Below are positions 43,302 through 53,343 of a stretch of 64,000 nucleotides of DNA, one piece after another; within the stretch, counting starts at the first letter, position 1; each line of letters starts with the position of its first letter. The stretch lies in contig JAPWGK010000002.1 in the NCBI GenBank assembly GCA_029641185.1, positions 682,001 through 746,000 of the forward strand. Reading direction: 5' to 3'. The notes below the pieces were generated by a model. That model had not been told where the DNA came from. It saw nothing but the letters and a program-made list of their open reading frames with translations, and made no database searches. Made by a program: the position numbers and the translations under genes. Source of the stretch: Pseudofabraea citricarpa (taxonomy: Eukaryota > Ascomycota > Leotiomycetes > Helotiales > Dermateaceae).

Positions 43302-45714
43302 ATACTAGAAGCTAATTCTTATAGAAATTATAAAGTTAAACGCTTATTTAAAGTAATAAATAAGTAACTTAGATTAAGAGATCTATTATATCCCTCTTAA
43401 CCTATCTTATATAAAGTTATTCGTATTTATAGATAGGTTATTTATAAATAATAAAAACCTAAGTTCTTAACTTAGGTTTATTATTTTACTAGTAACCGAA
43501 TCCTAAATAATAATAAAATAAGATTTAATAACTCTTTTATCTATATATAAACTAAATAAGTTTACTTTTAAAGGAAATATAATTTACTAGAATAATATAA
43601 AAAGTAAGAGAATTATAAGAAGCGTACTTATATTAGAAATTTATAATATAATAGTAGGAGTTAATATTATTATTATTATTAGTAATATAATTAATAAAAT
43701 AATATTATAATTAAACCTCTTACTAAGACTTATAATTATATATACTAATTCGTACTTATTATACGAATATCTTATAAAGCTTAGAATTACTAAAAAGAAG
43801 CGCCTAATAATTAATATTATAATATTATATTAATTATATAAAAGAAAAAAGCTTATAAAAGTTTATTAGATAAATAAACTTAATAATTTAGCTAATATTA
43901 TAATAAAGAAGAAAGCTAATAATACTCTTAAAAAATTCCTTAATAATAATAAGATCTTTATATAAATTAATAGGTAGGTCGAAAAAGAAGAAAAATAACT
44001 AGAGGATAAGAATTTTTATATATTATTATATTAATTTTATTTTTAGAATTTATTTTCGTTTATATTTTTAGTTACTTATTTAAATATTTATTTATTTAAA
44101 ATTAGGAAAAGTAAATAAGTATTATTTTTTATATAAAAATAAAAAGCTAAGTAAAAGGAAAACTAAATTATAAGATAAAGCTTTTACTCTTATAAGTATT
44201 ATTATTACTAGAATTATTATTATTATTATTATTATTCTCTAAATTAGTCTAAGTATTAATAAAGTTAATAGTATTCTTATTATTAGAGAACGTACGAATT
44301 AAGTTATAAGAAGAGTTTTCCTTTTTATTAGAAGATTAAATTAAAGTAATAAGACGAGTCTTCTAATATATATATTATATAATAATTATAACTTCTACTT
44401 ATATAATAAGATTAGTAGGAGTAGGACTAAAGTATTTATAAGTACTAGGATAATATCTACTAGAAAGATCTTAATAAGGAATATTATACGAATTTATTAT
44501 AACTTATAAACCTAATAAGAAAGAAACTATTACCTAAAAGTTAATTAATTATAAAATATAAAAGGATTATTTAGAAATAAACTTATAATACTTATAATAA
44601 TTACTAGATTAACTTACTAGGTATCTTTTATATATTCTACTACTAATCTTAAGTCCGTATATAAAGTAGGATAAGAAATAAAACTTATAATAATTATTAG
44701 GAATATATATAATATATTATTAGTTTATTAGAGAATAATCTACTTTTTACTAAAATTAAACTAAAAGTCTAAGGATATATTAAAAATAAGTCTAATTAAT
44801 ATATATATTAATTAGATTATATCTTCTAGTAATAATAAGAATAATAACTTCGTACGAAATATTTTAGAAGTATTATTACTAGAAAGCGCGATTAGATTTA
44901 GTTAAATAATAAATAATAATAAAGTAATAGATAATAAGTAGCTAGGAGTACTAAGGGTAGATTCGAGTTACTTTTTTATTATACGTACTAAATATATAAT
45001 CTTATACTTCTAGGATAAAGTCTTTAAAGTTATTATAATTAATTATATTAAGAAGATTAAGATCTTTTTTATAGTTAGATATTATATTTTTTATAAGACT
45101 AAGTTAGTAACCTAAAATATACCTAAGGTAGGAGTATATAATATAAGAATAATACGTATAAAGTTAAAAAGAAAAAAGAAGAAAAAAAAGATAGATAATT
45201 AGTTATAAATATAAAGAAGAGAGAAGTAGAGTTTAATTATTAATAAGAAAGAAAAAAGGAGGTTAAGTAAAAAATTCCTAGGTATTTATAATTATAAAAA
45301 GGCTAGGTAGCTACTTAAGTAATAATTTACTTAGTATAAAGTAATTTACTTAACTTCTAAGGTAATTTATAACTACTAAATATTAATTTATATAATTATT
45401 CGCTTTATCTATTAAGAGATAAAGTTAATAGTCTACCTAAGCTAGAATTACTCTTTAGAACCTTAGTATATAACTTGCTAATATTATACGATATTTTTCT
45501 TATACTTATTTAATAGATTATTTTCTTATATAAAGTATTTTCTTATTTATATTTCTTATATTTATAAGTTTAGTATTTATAAGTATTTATCTTTAGTTTC
45601 TTAGTTACTTATACTTTCTTAGTAATAATTATTTATAATATTATACTTATATAATATTACTTTATATAAGATACGATTTGATTTAATACTCCTTAAAAAA
45701 GAAAAAGTTACTAG

Positions 45715-45923
45715 TATTAGAAGGATTATATACTTTCTACTTATATCTCTTAAGTTATAAGTATTTGGTTAGGTCTTAGTACTTTATACGAATAATATAT
45801 TATATATAGGTTAATATATTTATAGATAGATTAACTAATTAATTAACTAAGTATTAATATATATTTATAATTATATATATATTATTTATATATATATATA
45901 ATTATAAGATAGTTATATTAACA
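45715..45923. repeat. Right LTR of element C
   Basis: 209 bp, partner of 13215-13423. It ends ttaaca, still showing the unmutated CA end, and is followed by the target duplication aatat. Confidence 0.88.
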
Positions 45924-46327
45924 AATATAAATAATCTTCTCTTATAATAATTAAGAACTAAAATCTATTATTAGAAGCTAATAAAAAGGCCGTATATAAA
46001 TATATTATAGCTTAGTAGCTTAAGGCGATTAATATAATAAAGAAAGTATATTAGGAAGTTTAAGTAACTAAGAAATAAGTATTTAAAGATAAATTCTATT
46101 ATTATTATTTAGAGTAATTTCTAGTAAATAATATAATTATACTAGAGATAAAGCTTAACCCTAAGGTATTAGAGGAAGATATAATTACTAAGACTTTAGA
46201 GGAAAGATTATTATTTATAAAAAACCTAGATAAAAAATAATAATAATAATTTTTTTTCTTATTATTATATTATTATACTAGGAATTAGATAATTATAAGA
46301 TAACTATATATTTAAAGTAAGAACGTA

Positions 46328-46519
46328 TATAATAAAATAAAGCTTCTTATAAATTTATATTTAGGTTTTAGTTATTCTAAGCTAAAAGCTTTATATTTTT
46401 ATAATTATTTATAGCTTTTTAAATAATATTATATTCTTCTTTTATTATATTACTCTTATTATTTCCTTTTAGTTATTTGTTTATTATATACTTGATAATA
46501 TATATTATACTTTATTATA
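46328..46519 (+). repeat. 3' LTR of element A
   Basis: 192 bp, direct partner of 1853-2044. The 400 bases left of it (45929-46327) are the last internal piece of A beyond the element C insertion. Confidence 0.9.
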
Positions 46520-48936
46520 ATACTTTATTATAAGTTCTTAGAAGAAAGGTTTTTATTAGCTTAAAAGTACTTATATTATTAGAAATAAAATAACTTTATA
46601 AGTATAATTAAGTAATCTCTTAAGCTTTTTTCTTATATTAACTCGTTTAAAACGAAAATTATTTTAATTAAAAAAGTTATTAAATACGAAAAATAATCTA
46701 ATATATTTATATACTTACTTTTACTTATTTATTTTATTTTAATAAAATATTATAAATTTAATATTATTATATTAAAATACTTAATATTATAATAAAATAT
46801 ATTAAGTTATATTTATTATTTTAGAAAACTTATTAATATAAAAGTAGGTTTTATATTAATAATAAAGATTTAAACTTATTACTAATAATATATAAGTATT
46901 AAAGATTTTTATTTATATTTTAACCTAAAAGTATCTTATTTAGATCTAATAAAAGCGTTACTTAAATAGATTAATATATCTAAGATTACTTAAGATTTCT
47001 TATTTTATAAAATAAATATATATAATCGCGTTTTACTTAAGAATAAATACTTAGTAAATAATATATTTTAAATAATATATATATATTATTATTAATATAT
47101 ATTTATAAGATATTAGATTATTTACTAAATACTTTTGTTAAAATATACTAGATATTAATAAAGATTATTATTTATATAATATATATTCTTTTTATTATAA
47201 AGAATATTAATAATTATATTTAAAAGAAAAATAAAATCTTTTAAATATATATAATTAAGATAATTAATCTATTATTTTTAATACTCTTATAATCGTTTAA
47301 TATTTAATTAATATTAATAATAATCTTTTATAAAAGTGAGAGGATTTTATAAACCTAGTATACTAGAATATAAGGATTTATCCTACTTATAATAAGAATT
47401 ATAATTATTTATAAAAAAGATAAAAACACGTTTATAATAAATATATTATATAATAATAAAAAGTTTTTTTTTTATTTATAATAAACGATTAAACTATAAA
47501 TTTTTTATATACTTAAGATAAAATTATATTTTTAATAAAGATTTTTATTAAGAATTATTTATAAAATAAAAGAAATTATTAAAAATAAACTTTTATCTTA
47601 ATTTTTATAATATTACCTTAAATTCTTTAGTAAAAATAAAGAATTATAAATAAGTATTATTTTTAGTAATAAAAAAAAGCCTACTTATTTACTTAATACT
47701 TTATTATAAATAATTATCTTTTAATAATAATATCCTTAGATTCTTTATTATTAATAATATTCTTATTATATTTATTATTACTAATTTCTTTAGTCTTAAC
47801 GATTTTATTAGAGAAAAAGCTATTTTTATTAGTAATACGGATTTTTTAAAAACAAGACTTAATATCTAAGAAGTTTTTTCTTTATTAATAATAAAGAATA
47901 TATTTAATAAGAATAAATAAATAACTTATAATTATTATAAGAATACTTTTATTTATAAACTTTAATAATAAGAAGATAAATACTTAGTAAGAATAAGAAA
48001 GTAACTTAAGGTTAATATTATAAAAGCTAAGTTCCTTTTTTTTATTAGTAATAAAGAGAAATAATAATTAAGAATAAAAATATAACTTATAAGAATATAA
48101 GAAATACTAATAAAATTTATATTACTAATAAAAATCTTTATAATTTTAGTATAATATAATTTTATTATAATACCTTAAAATATTTATTAATAATAAAAAT
48201 AAAAAGATAATATTATTAGAGGTAAAATATAAGTAAAAATAAAGATTTATCTTATAAATATATTTATATAATAATAAATCTTTATTATTAGTACTAATAA
48301 TAAATTAATCTAAAGTACTAGTACGTCTTAACTTACTTAAATATTTATTAAAAACGAATATTTTAAGGATAAGATTATTTATTATAAATAAATATATAAC
48401 TTATAACTAATATATTAGAATAACTTTATATAATAAACTTAATTACTCTTATTAAAAGTCTAGAAAAGTCGTTTATTTATTATTAATAAAAAAAAAAAGT
48501 AATTAATAATAAATATATATCTTAAACGCTTTTTTAGATAAAAATTATTCTTATCTAAAGGGTTTTTTAAGCCCTAGTATTATATATAAGTATTCTTATA
48601 ATTACTAATATTTATTAGAAATAAATAAAAAAAATAAATAAGAATAAAAATATAATTTATATAATATTTATTAATTATAAGATAATAAGATTCTAGCTAA
48701 TTATTATCTTCTTAATAGATTTACTAGTATTATAATACGTAACTTTGATTTTCTAAGGTATTTTATTATTATAAATAAAAAATTCGATTAATATTAATAA
48801 GAATAAGAAAAAAACTTTAGTAAAACTAAAAGAATTATAATATTATTTTCTTATCTAATTAGCTTATTATTACTAAATATATTATAAACAAAGAAATAAG
48901 AAATCTTAACTAAAGTTATTTCTAATAAGAAAATAA

Positions 48937-48968
48937 TATAAATCTTATATACTTATATAAGATTTATA
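48937..48968. repeat. Near-perfect palindrome, 15-bp arms with 2-bp spacer
   Basis: Left arm tataaatcttatata (48937-48951) and right arm 48954-48968 are exact reverse complements separated by ct. It could form a hairpin or be the end of a small inverted-repeat element. Confidence 0.75.
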
Positions 48969-48988
48969 TATTATTATTAAAGGAAATA

Positions 48989-49047
48989 ATACGCGCGTTT
49001 TATATACTTACGTATATAATACTAGTAAATATATAAGACGCGCGTAT
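48989..49047. repeat. Inverted repeat with CGCGCG-containing arms
   Basis: Arms atacgcgcgttttatata (48989-49006) and tatataagacgcgcgtat (49030-49047) are reverse complements apart from one C/T mismatch, with a 23-bp loop. The ACGCGCGT cores stand out in DNA that otherwise has almost no such GC runs. Confidence 0.75.
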
Positions 49048-50730
49048 ATTTAGTAAAAGAAGAAGAATTAATTAAATATAAAAGATAAAAAGATATTAAT
49101 AAGAGTTATTAGTATTATAATATTAATACTAAGGATTAACTTATAAGAAAGTAGTTAAGTTAATAAAAGGAAAAAAAAGAAAAAGAGAGAAAAAAAGACT
49201 ATTTAAGTTATACGAGGCTTCGCCTAATTAGGACTAGTACGAGCTAGTATAATACGTGATAATTATAAGGTATTATAAGATCTCGCTTATATATTATCTT
49301 ATTATTAACGTATTATTCTCTACTAAAACCTTAGTAATATAGTATACCCTCGGAACGCTACCTTATAGGGATAAAACTCGCTTATATAACGAAGAATCTT
49401 ATAGCGTATATTTCTATAAAGAAGCTAAAGGTATAAGGGCAACCCTTGACACATATAGGTAGTATGTAAATAGCATTTCGGAGAGGCTCCGTAGGAAAGA
49501 CAAAATAGGCTGCTGTGTGAAGCTAGACGTCATCTGACATCATGTTCAAAATATAATTCCCGTATATGAACTCTGTAAGACAAAGGCAAAACAGCACCGG
49601 CTGCGATCGATTCCCCTTTGGTAAGCTAAGAAAAAGAGTCCTGGTCAGAAGAACGAAAACCTGGAAGTTCGTGATGATGCACAAGCCTCCGCTTCTTGTG
49701 CCACTCTTACTTACGCCACAGGCATAAAATGATCTACACTTAGCCGATTGGCTGGCCCTGCCCGTCAGCCTCTGCTCGCTATCCGCTATGAAGTCATTAG
49801 CCACAAACATGACGACTCTCTTTTAAGCCATCGCAAGTGAAACCCTTCACACAGCAACGAACAGGACACGTGTGGCTAGAATGGCCGGTGGAGAATGATG
49901 TGATCCCCCGCTCCAATTGCTGCTGCCAAAATAAATGAAAATGGAGCTTGGCGATGAGATGAAAACCTGGAAGTGAGCTCGCCGAGCTCCGGATCTGCGG
50001 GGCTGGAACAAACGTACGGGGTTTGCCTGACTGGGTTATTAGAGTTATGACGAGCTTTTGAAGTGGGCTGCGGAAAGAGAAGAACTGTGAGCGAGAAGAT
50101 GCCCAATTCTGAACTTTCCCATCGTCAGGGGTCGGAGGGTGGGTTGATGACCGTGATGTTGGCCCCCATCACCTGTTTTTATATTTGCTGATTTCGATGT
50201 CCAGACGAAGCAGTAAGTCAATTAACTACTGCAAGACCAAAATGTTTAAGACAGCATTAGCAGTTTTTCAACACCCGTCTCAGCGAGTAGCCCGGCTAAG
50301 TGATTAAATTATAAGGCGGCAGTTCAGTGAAAAGTGAGAGCTAACACTTGTGGCTTTGGGCCAGACTCTCGTGCTTGATGAACAGTGCGAGAACTACCAG
50401 CCTTGCCCCACTACCCAATCTGCTCGACAAACGTCAACCCCGCAGGAGAGGCTGCCTTCGACAATGCCAAAAGAAAAGGGATGTTCGCCATCGTGTCTGT
50501 ATGCGTATGAGAAAAGTGGCCTCCTGTGAATATGATGCCCTCGGGCAAGGAATATGCAGATGAAGACGAAAAAACAGATGAAAATGATGTAATCTAGAAG
50601 TCAAACAACTGTGCTGTGCCCTTCAGCTAACGAGTTGCTGGAGTCGGCTGCAGTCAAGCATCACTAGACCCACCCGTGAGTTCCTAGCCACCCAGCCTTG
50701 CCGTACTCCACAGTTTCTAAACAACCTTGG

Positions 50731-50735
50731 AGGGG
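50731..50735 (+). promoter_or_regulatory. AGGGG, candidate stress response element of the small DPR gene
   Basis: AGGGG lies 253 bp before the start codon. In yeast this pentamer is the Msn2/Msn4 stress element. A pentamer occurs often by chance, so the call rests mainly on the stress character of the gene. Confidence 0.3.
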
Positions 50736-50842
50736 ACTAATCATTGCATCACTTCCAGCGTTTGTACGGTACTTACGATCGAGAGGAGGAAAAACCTGTT
50801 TAGCTGTACCTGCATTCACTGCGTTGCCATCTCCTCCTCTTC

Positions 50843-50849
50843 TATAAAG
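50843..50849 (+). promoter_or_regulatory. TATA box of the small DPR gene
   Basis: TATAAAG lies 141 bp before the ATG and is followed by a pyrimidine-rich stretch and a leader rich in CAA and CAT. Confidence 0.55.
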
Positions 50850-50983
50850 CACCTCCGTCTGCCACCCTTATTTTCTTTCCTCATCATACAACAATCTTCT
50901 CTGAACATCAACACTTCAGTCAAACAATCAACACAAAACAAATAAATCTTTCAAACTCACTACTTCAACTCAACTTCATCAAC

Positions 50984-52162
50984 ATGTCGAACACACACAA
51001 CACCGGAAACGAGTCCATGCTTGACAAAGTCAAGGACAAGCTCCACCTTGGAGGACACAAAGACACCACCTCCACAACCCATACTACCGGCACAACCCAC
51101 ACTGGTACCACTGGTCATAATACCACTGGTACCACTGGCACCCATACTGGAGCTACTGGCCACAACACCACTGGCACTGCATACGGAACTAGCACCAATG
51201 CCGGTCCTCACGATAGCAACTTAGCCAACAAGGCTGACCCAAGAATCGATTCAGACCGCGACAACCGTGCCAACCCAGCTTCCCATACTGGAACACACAC
51301 TGGTGCTCACACTGGCACCACCGGTACTGCGTACGGAACCAGCACCAATGCTGGTCCCCATGACAGCAACCTAGCCAACAAGGCTGATCCAAGAATCGAT
51401 TCGGATCGTGACAACCGTGCCAACCCAACCTCTCACACTGGAACTCACACCGGTACTCACACTGGCACTACAGGCCACAGCACCACTGGTACTGGATATG
51501 GTACTAGCACAAACGCTGGCCCTCATGACAGCAACTTGGCCAACAAGGCTGACCCAAGAGTTGACTCTGACCGTGATGGTCGATCTACCCACACTGGTGC
51601 TGGATATGGCACCACAGGCCACAACACAACTGGCACCCATACAGGTACCACTGGTCACAACACCACTGGTACTGGATATGGTACCAGCACAAACGCCGGT
51701 CCTCATGACAGCAACCTTGCCAACAAAGCCGACCCTAGAGTTGACTCCGACCGTGATAACCGTGCCAACCCAACATCACACTCTGGTGCAGGTTATGGAA
51801 CAACTGGTACTCACACTGGTACTTCCGGTACTCATGCTGGAAACCATGGCTTGACTGGCCAGACTGGTACACACAACACTGGAGGTCTTTCCAACAGCAC
51901 CAACGCTGGACCACACAACAGCAACGCTGCCAACAAGGCTGACCCAAGAGTCGACTCTGACCTTGATGGCAAGGGAAACCGACACGGAGCTGCTAGCGGT
52001 GGTATCTTGGGTGCTTCAGGATCCCATGCAACCCACGGCTCTGGAACTGCCCAGAACACCGATGGTCCCCACAACTCTGATCTGTTGAACAAGCTCGACC
52101 CTCGTGTCGACTCTGATCGCGATGGATCCAAGACTGTTGGAGGAAGCAAGACCCACGCATAA
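50984..52162 (+). CDS. DPR-motif (fungal dehydrin-like) stress protein, 392 aa, single exon
   Basis: This is a low-complexity protein of Gly, Thr, His, Asn, Ser and Asp, with no signal peptide or membrane segment and no Cys. Residues 12-24 (MLDKVKDKLHLGG) can form an amphipathic helix. Six modules follow with the DPR tripeptide at about residues 85, 135, 190, 250, 320 and 372. The core is GPHDSNLANKADPRVDSDRD; the last two modules are more divergent. Linkers are runs of THTGT and TTGHNTTGT. Fungal proteins with this DPR motif (Tuber TbDHN1, Aspergillus fumigatus DprA-C) are linked to osmotic, oxidative, cold or desiccation tolerance. The ATG follows CATCAAC, a good fungal start context. It lies 1.5 kb from the heterochromatin-like block and is a paralogue of the giant gene at 56153-60308. 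The family call is firm; the exact function is inferred. Confidence 0.93.
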   Translation: MSNTHNTGNESMLDKVKDKLHLGGHKDTTSTTHTTGTTHTGTTGHNTTGTTGTHTGATGHNTTGTAYGTSTNAGPHDSNLANKADPRIDSDRDNRANPASHTGTHTGAHTGTTGTAYGTSTNAGPHDSNLANKADPRIDSDRDNRANPTSHTGTHTGTHTGTTGHSTTGTGYGTSTNAGPHDSNLANKADPRVDSDRDGRSTHTGAGYGTTGHNTTGTHTGTTGHNTTGTGYGTSTNAGPHDSNLANKADPRVDSDRDNRANPTSHSGAGYGTTGTHTGTSGTHAGNHGLTGQTGTHNTGGLSNSTNAGPHNSNAANKADPRVDSDLDGKGNRHGAASGGILGASGSHATHGSGTAQNTDGPHNSDLLNKLDPRVDSDRDGSKTVGGSKTHA

Positions 52163-53343
52163 ATGTCTTGACAGCATAGGACGAACTATTCGACGGTAGC
52201 ATTTGAGTTTACTCGCTAATACCCGAGGGAACTTGTCCTCGTAATCGGATGATACCTTCAACATTTTCCTTTTGACTTTAAGCGTTGCTCTTAAGATTTG
52301 TATAATAACGAAAAAACACTCATACGACATGACTTTATGGATGGCGGCATGGAAACATGGAAAAGAAATATGTAGAATAGCTTTCAATGATAATGCCATG
52401 GCCCATTGAAAAACCCCTCTTGAAATTGTACTGTGATCATTTTGCTTCCCTTGACATTATTTTGACTAACTAAGCACACTTGACATGTAATTATACAGTA
52501 CTGTTCAAATGAATCCTAAAATTCATTCTCGCCATGCAACTCACTGAAAATTCGAAAGCTCAATTGAATTATCGTGTGTCAGACTTAACTGATTAAACGA
52601 GCTGGGCGAGTGGGGGCGGGGTAGCTAAGCGACGACGAAAAGGGGTCTCACGTGGACAACCCCGCTTTACACTTATCATGTTAACAGCGATCTTTAAGTC
52701 CTATGTGAGTGTGAGTATTGCGTGAATGACTCCGCTCTGCAGCAATTAATCTAGGCAGCTATCCCCCTTGCATGCTTACAAATGTCAGCACTAAACAGAA
52801 CTCTAACCACTAACAAGTCGAGTAATGTTTGAGACGAGAAAACAGCTTAAGCTGACTTGAACGAATAGGCTATCAAACGTAGCTTCAAGTAGGATTTACC
52901 TCGGTTGTACTCGAAAGTTTATTTATTCATGGCACATAGCGTAGTGTAAAGAGTACGTCGTACTTTTGCAAGTTTTTTGTTGTCGTACTACTGCAGAAAG
53001 CTGACTATCGCTTCCTGACAAAGTTACTGGGGAGCACGATTGCGGGGTAGGTTTGGGTTGACGGGAAGCTGTGAGGATCATGTATCGGGAAAGCATAACC
53101 CTAATCGAGCTCTTTCCTGCATCGCCGAAACGCTTCCTACCCTGGCGCGTCGGAGATATTGGACTCGACAGATGATTAGTAGTTTTCTGATGGGAGAGGG
53201 GGCTCCGTCATACCTTCTTAAATACTCGATAAGAAAGCACTCGCCCGGATTTCTCAACAGTTTTCCCCTCTTGTACTCTCTTGTGCCCACTCTTATTCAG
53301 ACGTCCAAAAAAGAAATCAAAAAAATCTAACACTCTTGCTATC
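52163..53343. other. Intergenic: 3' end of the small DPR gene and promoter region of the aldehyde dehydrogenase gene
   Basis: No open frame here looks coding. An open frame starting at 53040 covers the promoter and leader and is judged fortuitous. AGGGG motifs occur at 52641-52645 and 53197-53201. Pyrimidine-rich sequence at about 53,250-53,300 is typical of a fungal leader. Confidence 0.6.
53218..53224 (+). promoter_or_regulatory. TATA-like box of the aldehyde dehydrogenase gene
   Basis: TTAAATA lies 126 bp before the ATG and is followed by a pyrimidine-rich stretch. AGGGG at 53197-53201 sits just upstream. Confidence 0.4.

Larger units (their letters stand above)
13215..45923. mobile_element. 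Element C: RIP-inactivated LTR retrotransposon inserted in element A
   Basis: Element C is bounded by direct 209-bp LTRs at 13215-13423 and 45715-45923 and flanked by the identical 5-bp duplication aatat (13210-13214 and 45924-45928). Removing element B leaves about 7.85 kb of its own sequence (13215-18449 and about 43306-45923). The inferred LTR ends TGTTAG...TAACA and the size are compatible with Ty1/copia. I could not read a pol motif with confidence in either direction, so superfamily and strand stay open. Confidence 0.8.
1853..46519 (+). mobile_element. Element A: RIP-inactivated Ty3/gypsy LTR retrotransposon, outermost of four nested elements
   Basis: Element A is bounded by two direct 192-bp LTRs (1853-2044 and 46328-46519). 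Its own sequence is 1853-13214 plus 45924-46519, about 11.95 kb; the rest is the inserted element C. The flanking 4 bp are atat (1849-1852) and atac (46520-46523), which fit a 4-bp target duplication with one C-to-T change. Pol motifs read on the + strand: a reverse transcriptase core at 5945-5974 and the end of RNase H at 6740-6796. The last bases before the 3' LTR match, in reverse complement, those next to the corresponding LTR of element B. That confirms that the left and right pieces belong together. All frames are broken and no activity is expected. Confidence 0.85.
46524..49440. repeat. RIP-mutated AT-rich DNA right of the nest, up to the composition boundary
   Basis: Strongly AT-rich and depleted of CA and TG, without open frames or recognised domains. 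The last 250 bases (from about 49,200) are milder in composition, with more G, C and CG. Mutation therefore fades before the boundary, or a different repeat lies there. Confidence 0.7.
49441..50983. other. Intergenic region at the edge of the AT-rich block; upstream region of the first DPR gene
   Basis: Composition is normal here. Small open frames exist at 49523-49810 and 49876-50106 on the - strand and 50348-50563 on the + strand, but none resembles a known protein or has a convincing start context. The 14-base string gaaaacctggaagt occurs twice, near 49656 and 49959. The right end holds the promoter and a long pyrimidine- and CAA-rich leader of the DPR gene. Confidence 0.6.

Noticed and set aside
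1..49440. Mitochondrial or plasmid DNA as an explanation for the AT-rich block
   Set aside because: No rRNA, tRNA or respiratory genes are seen, CA/TG depletion is a RIP signature, and the block joins nuclear genes directly.
49523..50563. Small open frames of 71-95 codons between the AT-rich block and the first gene
   Set aside because: No similarity to known proteins, unremarkable composition and no promoter or start context.
51371..52149. Long open frames on the strand opposite the small DPR gene
   Set aside because: They are shadows of a repetitive Thr/Gly/His/Asn-rich coding sequence; the + frame has the recognised motifs, a good start context and a TATA box.
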